Assembly: GCF_023534745.1 (NCBI RefSeq)
Contig: NZ_JAMHJQ010000006.1
Location: 457,586-521,585 of the forward strand
Direction: 5' to 3'
DNA length: 64,000 nt
Source of the DNA: Streptomyces sp. 35G-GA-8
Lineage (GTDB): Bacteria; Actinomycetota; Actinomycetes; Streptomycetales; Streptomycetaceae
Positions 58,754 to 64,000 of the stretch are shown piece after piece. The notes under the pieces are model-generated. The model ran no database searches. It was given only the letters and a program-made list of their open reading frames with translations, and was not told where the DNA came from. Numbering within the stretch: position 1 is the stretch's first letter; every line of letters starts with the position of its first letter. The position numbers were made by a program, and so were the translations under genes.

Positions 58754-58773
58754 CGGTCGGCGCGCGCCGACCG
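58754..58773. terminator. Perfect 20-bp palindrome after the aldo/keto reductase
   Basis: CGGTCGGCGCGCGCCGACCG starts right after the stop codon and can fold into a hairpin with a minimal loop. Confidence 0.65.
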
Positions 58774-58796
58774 ACACGTTCCGGCGATCGGCGCAC

Positions 58797-58835
58797 GCGC
58801 CGCTGCCCGGTCCCGCCGCGCGCGGGCAGCGGCGC
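58797..58835. terminator. Hairpin at the end of the hyp operon
   Basis: GCGCCGCTGCCCG and CGGGCAGCGGCGC form a perfect 13-bp stem with a 13-base loop, 3 bases after the hypE stop codon on the minus strand. Confidence 0.8.
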
Positions 58836-58838
58836 GCG

Positions 58839-59954
58839 TCAGCAGATACGGGGGAGTTGCTCGCCCAACGGCGTGTCCACCACCCGGGTGCCGCCCAGAC
58901 CCGTGCTCGCCACGACCATGCCGGGGTGGTCCGTCGTGCACGTGCCGATCGCCACCGCCCCACGGCCCCGTGGATGTGCCCGCATCGCCGCCAGCACCTC
59001 GTCGGCGTGGGCCGGCGGTACGAACGCCACGAGTTTGCCCTCGTTGGCGACATACAGCGGATCGAGGCCCAGGAAGGCGCACGCGTTGGCGACGGAGTCC
59101 GGCACCGGAAGGGCCCGTTCCCGCAGGGCGATGCCCACCCCCGCCGCCGAGGCGATCTCGTTGAGCGAGGTCGCGAGCCCGCCACGGGTCGGATCCCGCA
59201 GTACGTGCAGATCGCGGCAGACGTTCAGCATGGCCTGGACGAGCGAGGCGAGCGGCGCCGTGTCGCTCACGATCTCCACCCCGAACTCCAGACCCTCCCG
59301 GACGCTCATGATCGCCACGCCGTGCTCACCGATGGGACCGCTGACGATGATCACATCGCCGGGCGCGGCACGCCGTGGACGGATGTCGATCCCGTCGGGG
59401 ATCAGCCCGATGCCCGCCGTGTTGATGAAGATGCCGTCGCCGTGTCCCGCGTCCACGACCTTGGTGTCGCCCGTGGCGATGACCACCCCCGCGGCCCTGG
59501 CGGCGGCTCCGAGCGCCTCGGCAACCCGGCCGACCGTGGCGAGTTCGACGCCCTCCTCCAGAATGAACCCGCAGGACAGATAGGCGGGCACGGCGCCCAT
59601 CATGGCCAGGTCGTTGACCGTCCCGTTGACCGCGAGATCGCCGATGCCGCCGCCCGGGAAGAACAACGGACGCACGACATACGAGTCGGTGGAGAAGGCG
59701 AGACGCGCTCCGCCGAGGGTGACGGTCGCGGCATCGCCCAGCTCCGCGAGCACGTCGCCGCCGAACGCCGGCGCGAAGAGATGCTCGACGAGTTCGGCCG
59801 AGAGCTGTCCACCACCACCGTGTCCCATGACGACCTTCGCGTGGTCACGGAGCGGGGCGGGACAGGTCCACCCGGAGAAGTCGGCGGTGGCGGGCGGCGC
59901 TTCGGGCAGGACGGCGTCCGCCTCGCTCGGCCGGAGCCCGGTCGTCTCAGCCAA
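58839..59954 (-). CDS. hypE: Hydrogenase maturation protein HypE
   Basis: 371 residues. [17 protein letters not shown] and AFSTDSYVV are the HypE N-terminal motifs; it ends in PRIC, the C-terminal Cys that carries the thiocarbamate converted to thiocyanate for the Fe(CN)2CO centre. [22 protein letters not shown] is the AIR-synthase-like ATP site. The start overlaps hypD by 8 bases. The N-terminus is ~30 residues longer than common. Confidence 0.95.
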   Translation of the reverse strand: MAETTGLRPSEADAVLPEAPPATADFSGWTCPAPLRDHAKVVMGHGGGGQLSAELVEHLFAPAFGGDVLAELGDAATVTLGGARLAFSTDSYVVRPLFFPGGGIGDLAVNGTVNDLAMMGAVPAYLSCGFILEEGVELATVGRVAEALGAAARAAGVVIATGDTKVVDAGHGDGIFINTAGIGLIPDGIDIRPRRAAPGDVIIVSGPIGEHGVAIMSVREGLEFGVEIVSDTAPLASLVQAMLNVCRDLHVLRDPTRGGLATSLNEIASAAGVGIALRERALPVPDSVANACAFLGLDPLYVANEGKLVAFVPPAHADEVLAAMRAHPRGRGAVAIGTCTTDHPGMVVASTGLGGTRVVDTPLGEQLPRIC

Positions 59955-61089
59955 GGGAAGTCACCTCTTCGCGCGCGCCGGCGGTGCCCGCCGCGTCCGG
60001 TGTCGCCAGCCTGCGGTACAGGAAATACGCGGCGCAGGCGCCCTCGCTCGACACCATCGTCGCGCCGAGCGGATTGCGCGGGGTGCAGGTCGTGCCGAAC
60101 GCCTCGCACTCATGCGGTTTGATCAGCCCCTGAAGCACCTCACCGCTGCGGCACTCCGTGGATTCCTCCGTATGCATCCCCGTCACCGAGAAGCGGTACT
60201 CCGCGTCGTACTGCCGGTACGCGGGGGACAGCCGCCAGCCGCTGGCCGGGATCATCCCGATACCGCGCCAGGCCCGGTCGGTGACCTCGAAGACATCGGC
60301 CAGCATGGCCCGCGCGGCCGGGCTGCCCTCCGCCTGGACCGCACGGGGGTAGGCGTTCTCGACGGTGTGCTCACCGGCCTCCAGCTGGCGTACCGCGCGC
60401 CGGATGCCCTCCAGGATGTCCAGCGGTTCGAAGCCGGTGACCACGATGGGGACGCGGTGCCGCTCGGCGAGCTCGGGGTACTCGCCGAGCCCCATCACCG
60501 TGCAGACGTGCCCGGCGGCGAGGAACGCCTGCACCCGGCAGTCGGGCGAGTTCATGATGGCGTTGATCGCCGGGGGCACCCGGACGTGCGAGACCAGCAG
60601 GCTGAAGTTCGTGACGCCGAGCTTCCTGGCCTGGTAGACCGTCATGGCGTTGGGCGGGGCCGTGGTCTCGAACCCGATCCCGAAGAAGACCACCTGGCGG
60701 TCCGGATTGCGCTGGGCGATCCTGAGCGCGTCGAGCGGGGAGTACACGACCCGTACGTCCCCGCCTTCGCTCTTGACCTTGAACAGATCACGGCCACTGC
60801 CGGGCACCCGCAGCATGTCGCCGAACGAACAGAAGATCACATCGGGGCGGGAGGCGATCTCCAGCGCCTTGTCGATGGTGTCCAGGGGGGTCACACAGAC
60901 CGGGCAGCCGGGGCCGTGGATGAGTTCGATGCCCTCGGGGAGCAACTGGTCGATGCCATGGCGGATGATCGAGTGGGTCTGGCCGCCGCAGACCTCCATC
61001 AGCGCCCAGGGGCGGGTGGCGGTGGCGTGGATGTCGTCGAAGAGGTGCCGGGCCAGTTCGGGATCACTGAATTCGTCAAGATACTTCAT
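59947..61089 (-). CDS. hypD: Hydrogenase maturation protein HypD
   Basis: 380 residues. The conserved Cys of the Fe-binding/assembly sites are visible: Cys34 in [10 protein letters not shown] and Cys62/Cys65 in [11 protein letters not shown], plus [11 protein letters not shown] and CREVLQ-type C-terminal iron-sulfur Cys residues ([18 protein letters not shown]). It builds the Fe(CN)2CO unit with HypC. Confidence 0.95.
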   Translation of the reverse strand: MKYLDEFSDPELARHLFDDIHATATRPWALMEVCGGQTHSIIRHGIDQLLPEGIELIHGPGCPVCVTPLDTIDKALEIASRPDVIFCSFGDMLRVPGSGRDLFKVKSEGGDVRVVYSPLDALRIAQRNPDRQVVFFGIGFETTAPPNAMTVYQARKLGVTNFSLLVSHVRVPPAINAIMNSPDCRVQAFLAAGHVCTVMGLGEYPELAERHRVPIVVTGFEPLDILEGIRRAVRQLEAGEHTVENAYPRAVQAEGSPAARAMLADVFEVTDRAWRGIGMIPASGWRLSPAYRQYDAEYRFSVTGMHTEESTECRSGEVLQGLIKPHECEAFGTTCTPRNPLGATMVSSEGACAAYFLYRRLATPDAAGTAGAREEVTSLG

Positions 61090-61147
61090 CTCATGGTCTC
61101 TTCCGTGAGGGCTCAGGGCTCAGGGCGCAGGACTCGGGACTCGGCGG

Positions 61148-61507
61148 TCAGGGCCGCGTACCGAGGGGATCGGGGTTCGCGGGGCCGGCCCCCGGCGACC
61201 CGGGGGACGGCGGAGTCCCGGCGGGACGCTCGGCCCCCGCCTCCCGCGCGGCCCGTCCCCACGCATCGCCGAACTCCTCCTCCAGAACGCCCAGATTCTC
61301 GAAGAGCCGCAGTGTCTGCCGCGCTGATTCCTCGTCGAGCCGCTGGAGCGCGAAGCCGACATGGACGATCGCGTAGTCACCGACCTTCATCTCCGGCACA
61401 TACTCCAGACAGACGTCCTTGATGACGCCGCCGAAGTCGACCTGGGCCATCCGGGTTCCTTCGCGCTCCTCGATCTCCAGTACTCTGCCGGGCACGGCAA
61501 GGCACAT
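61148..61507 (-). CDS. hypC: Hydrogenase assembly chaperone HypC
   Basis: 119 residues. MCLAVPGRVLEIEE with the essential Cys2 is the HypC/HupF mark, then VGDYAIVHVGFALQRLDEESA. The last ~35 residues are a Pro/Gly-rich extension not usual in HypC. It delivers the iron ligand unit to the hydrogenase large subunit. Confidence 0.95.
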   Translation of the reverse strand: MCLAVPGRVLEIEEREGTRMAQVDFGGVIKDVCLEYVPEMKVGDYAIVHVGFALQRLDEESARQTLRLFENLGVLEEEFGDAWGRAAREAGAERPAGTPPSPGSPGAGPANPDPLGTRP

Positions 61508-61569
61508 CGCTCCTCCTTCACGTCAAGCGGTGGTCAACGGGCAGTCCGGCCGCGAGCCCGGCCGGTGGC

Positions 61570-64000
61570 TCAGTTCGTCGTCCGGGCGGCGACCATCAAC
61601 TGGCCCAGCGCCAGCCCGCCGTCGTTCGGTGGCACCGTGCGGTGCCGCAGCACGGTGAATCCGTCGCGCTCCAGCCGCTGCGCACAGCCGCTGGTCAGCA
61701 GGGCGTTGCAGAACACCCCGCCGGTCAGTGCGACGGTGGTCAGGCCGGTACGCTCACGGGCCGCCCGGCACACCTCGTGGGCCAGCGACACCACCGCGCC
61801 ATGGAACCGGGCGGCCACCGTGCTCGCGTCCACGCCCGCCCGCAGGTCCTCGACGGCGGCGGCCAGTACCGGCGCGGGGTCGGCCGGCAGCGGCGCGTCC
61901 CCGGACCTCGGGGCGGCGGGCAGCCCGAACCGGTAGCCGAAGGACCGTATGTCCCCGGCCGCCGTCAGCGCCGCGTGCTCCAGCTCCATGGCCGCCTGGG
62001 CCTCGTACTCCACGCGGTGGCACACCCCGGCGAGCGACGCGACGGCGTCGAACAGCCGCCCCATGCTGGAGGTGGGTACGCAGCTGATCCCCCGGTCGAG
62101 CTGACGCTCCAGCAGCCGCCGTTCGGCGGGCGGGCACGCGGCGACACACGGCAGCTCCTCGGACCACGGCAGACCCGCCGCCCGCAGATGGGAGAGCGCC
62201 ATGCGGTACGGGTTGCGTACGGCCGCGTCGCCGCCGGGCAGCGGCACATACGCCAGATGCGCGAACCGGCGGAAGCCGTCGTAGTCCGCGATCAGCACCT
62301 CGCCGCCCCACACGGCGCCGTCGTCGCCGTAGCCGGTGCCGTCGAAGGCGACACCGATCACCGGCGTCGAGCCGTCCAGACCGTGTTCGGCCATCGTGGA
62401 CGCCACATGCGCGTGATGGTGCTGGACGCGGCGCACCGGGCGGCCCTCCGCACGGCGCTCCGCCCACTGGCCGGAGCGGTAGCCGGGGTGCCTGTCCGCG
62501 ACGAGCACCCGAGGTTCGACCGAGGCCAGCTCCGAGAGCTGGTCCACCGCGCTCTCGAAGGCGCTCAGCGTCGCCAGGTCGTCCATGTCGCCGACATGGG
62601 CGGACAGCCACGCGTACCGGCCCTCCGCGACACAGAAGGTGTTCTTCAGGTCCCCGCCGACCGCGAGTGCCGGTTCCACCGGGAGGGGCAGGGCGACCGG
62701 GAGCGGGGCGTAGCCGCGCGAGCGCCGTACGGGAAGCTCCTGGCGCGCGCAGATCCGCACCACGGAGTCGTCGCACGGCACCCGCACCGGCCGGTCGTGC
62801 GTCAGCCAGGCGTCCGCGAGCCCGTCCAGCCGGATCAGCGCCTCCTCGTCATCGGTGACGATGGGTTCGCCGGAGCGGTTGCCGCTGGTCATCACGAGCA
62901 CGGGCGGGCCCGCCGGATCGCCGGGCAGGCCCAGCAGCAGATGGTGCACGGGTGTGTAGGGCAACAGCACCCCGAGATCGGGACTGCCGGGCGCGACACC
63001 GTCCGTGACGAGTGACCAGGACCGCGACCCGGTTCCGGCCGTGCCGCGCGCCCCGGGCCCCGAGCTGTCCCGGCGCCGCAGCAGGACGACCGGTCGGCGC
63101 CGGCCGAGCAGCAGATCGCGCTCCAGCGGGCTCGTGAAGACGAGACGTTCCACCGTCTCCAGCGAGCCGGCCATCACCGCGAACGGCTTCGCGCCACGGT
63201 TCTTGCGCGTGCGCAGCGTCTGTACGGCGGAGGGATCGGAGGCGTCGCAGGCGAGGTGATAGCCGCCCAGCCCCTTCACCGCCACGACCGCTCCCGCCGC
63301 CAGGAGCCGGCGCGCCCCCGCCAGCGCGTCCTCACCGGTCGGTGGCGTGCCGGTGGATCCCCGGGTGATCAGGGTGAGCCGGGGACCGCAGGAATGGCAG
63401 GCGACCGGCTGGGCGTGAAAGCGCCGGTCGGCGGGGTCCGCGTACTCGCGCGCGCAGTCGGCGCAGAGCGGGAACGCGGCCATGGTGGTCTGCGCCCGGT
63501 CGTACGGGAGTCCGGTCACCACGGTGAACCGGGGGCCGCAGTGGGTGCAGCTGATGAACGGATGGCGATAGCGGCGGTCGCGCGGGTCCGTCAGTTCGGA
63601 CAGACAGTCGTCGCAGGTCGCGATGTCGGGGGAGACGAGAGTACGGCCGCTGCCGCCCGCCGAGGGACGGATGGCGAACCCGTTGCCCCCCGCCGTCGGT
63701 ACGGTACGGAGCTGGACGGATTCGACGACGGCCAGCGGGGGAGCGTCGGTGGCGAGCCGCTGACAGAACGCCGTGACATCGGGGCCCGCCCCCTCCACCT
63801 CCGTCTCCACACCGTCCGCGTTGTTGGTGACCCAGCCCGTCAGGCCCAGTTCGCTGGCGAGCGCGTACACGAACGGCCGGAAGCCGACGCCCTGGACGAC
63901 ACCGCGTACGACGACACGCCGGCGTTCGAGGGGAGCGACGGGGGTGTCGGTGCCGATGCCCGCGTCGGCGTCGGCACCCGTGTCGGTGTCGGTGATGGGT
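61570..64000 (-). CDS. hypF: Carbamoyltransferase HypF, 5' end beyond the window
   Basis: At least 810 residues; the frame is open to the right edge. Order: acylphosphatase domain (VVVRGVVQGVGFRPFVYAL, reading upstream of the GTG at 63870), two zinc-finger pairs (CDDCLSE..CTHCGPRF, CADCARE..CHSCGPRL), YrdC-like domain and Kae1-like domain with HHAHVASTMAEHG. It makes the carbamoyl-AMP donor and loads HypE. The GTG at 63870 cannot be the start because the acylphosphatase core lies upstream of it; no start codon is seen in the remaining window. Confidence 0.95.
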   Translation of the reverse strand, partial: PITDTDTGADADAGIGTDTPVAPLERRRVVVRGVVQGVGFRPFVYALASELGLTGWVTNNADGVETEVEGAGPDVTAFCQRLATDAPPLAVVESVQLRTVPTAGGNGFAIRPSAGGSGRTLVSPDIATCDDCLSELTDPRDRRYRHPFISCTHCGPRFTVVTGLPYDRAQTTMAAFPLCADCAREYADPADRRFHAQPVACHSCGPRLTLITRGSTGTPPTGEDALAGARRLLAAGAVVAVKGLGGYHLACDASDPSAVQTLRTRKNRGAKPFAVMAGSLETVERLVFTSPLERDLLLGRRRPVVLLRRRDSSGPGARGTAGTGSRSWSLVTDGVAPGSPDLGVLLPYTPVHHLLLGLPGDPAGPPVLVMTSGNRSGEPIVTDDEEALIRLDGLADAWLTHDRPVRVPCDDSVVRICARQELPVRRSRGYAPLPVALPLPVEPALAVGGDLKNTFCVAEGRYAWLSAHVGDMDDLATLSAFESAVDQLSELASVEPRVLVADRHPGYRSGQWAERRAEGRPVRRVQHHHAHVASTMAEHGLDGSTPVIGVAFDGTGYGDDGAVWGGEVLIADYDGFRRFAHLAYVPLPGGDAAVRNPYRMALSHLRAAGLPWSEELPCVAACPPAERRLLERQLDRGISCVPTSSMGRLFDAVASLAGVCHRVEYEAQAAMELEHAALTAAGDIRSFGYRFGLPAAPRSGDAPLPADPAPVLAAAVEDLRAGVDASTVAARFHGAVVSLAHEVCRAARERTGLTTVALTGGVFCNALLTSGCAQRLERDGFTVLRHRTVPPNDGGLALGQLMVAARTTN

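Noticed and set aside
1-64000. CRISPR arrays, tRNA/rRNA genes, insertion sequences, attachment sites, replication origin
   Set aside because: No regularly spaced repeats, cloverleaf-like sequences, transposase motifs or inverted-repeat ends were seen. The only tandem repeats are the short ones listed.

Overview
The base composition (over 70% G+C), the G/C-ending third codon positions, very rare TTA codons, GTG/TTG starts and gene content (MatB locus, SCO5389-type protein, CU044_5270-type protein, Zur-type paralogous ribosomal proteins) point to the chromosome of a Streptomyces or a close relative. No tRNA, rRNA, CRISPR array or intact insertion sequence was seen.

Positions 672-21575 form a compact biosynthetic gene cluster around a SARP activator gene. 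A leftward arm (6865 to 672) carries a cyclopropane-synthase-type methyltransferase, a Baeyer-Villiger-type flavin monooxygenase, a Tat-exported cytokinin-dehydrogenase-like flavo-oxidase, a polyketide cyclase/START-like protein, an alpha/beta hydrolase and a phosphopantetheinyl transferase. A rightward arm starts with ACP-KASIII-FabG. An alpha-oxoamine synthase follows, and then a tightly overlapping run: KASII, double-hotdog dehydratase, adenylating enzyme, second carrier protein, TrpD-, TrpA-, ectoine-synthase-, acyl-CoA-dehydrogenase-, TrpF- and TrpC-like enzymes, and a hydrolase. There is no TrpB and no TrpE. The gene set suggests an acyl chain built on a carrier protein, condensed with an amino acid by the oxoamine synthase, and joined to (or cyclised into) an indole or pyrrole-type ring made by repurposed tryptophan enzymes. 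The same 7-bp direct repeat at 11-bp pitch stands in front of three transcription units, as expected for SARP control. I do not recognise the cluster as one for a known compound.

Positions 21734-33422 are mostly ordinary genes: metF, a DUF1772-type membrane protein, a zinc-limitation group (Cys-less L32, a CooC/MinD-like ATPase, a His-rich metal-binding protein and, further on, type B L31 with a clear Zur box), a TetR/DHA2 efflux pair, a cold-shock protein and a MarR/MFS pair. Positions 33605-40563 carry an aldo/keto reductase, a secreted ThuA-like protein and a malonate-use locus (FadR-type regulator, MatC-like transporter, MatB malonyl-CoA synthetase, fused carboxyltransferase).

Positions 41740-53618 look like an organosulfur acquisition regulon: a cupin, an Rrf2 regulator, a DsbA-like protein, a cysteine-containing leader peptide, a five-gene Dpp/Opp-type ABC transporter, an acyl-CoA-dehydrogenase/DszC-like monooxygenase, an SsuD-like monooxygenase and a flavin reductase. 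A 14-bp element recurs in front of the Rrf2 gene and in front of the leader peptide.

Positions 53770-58753 hold an ECF-type sigma factor gene with two TTA codons and its membrane partner, an alpha/beta hydrolase with Cys at the nucleophile position, an SDR behind a MerR-type promoter, and an aldo/keto reductase. Positions 58839 to the right edge carry hypE, hypD, hypC and a truncated hypF for [NiFe]-hydrogenase maturation.
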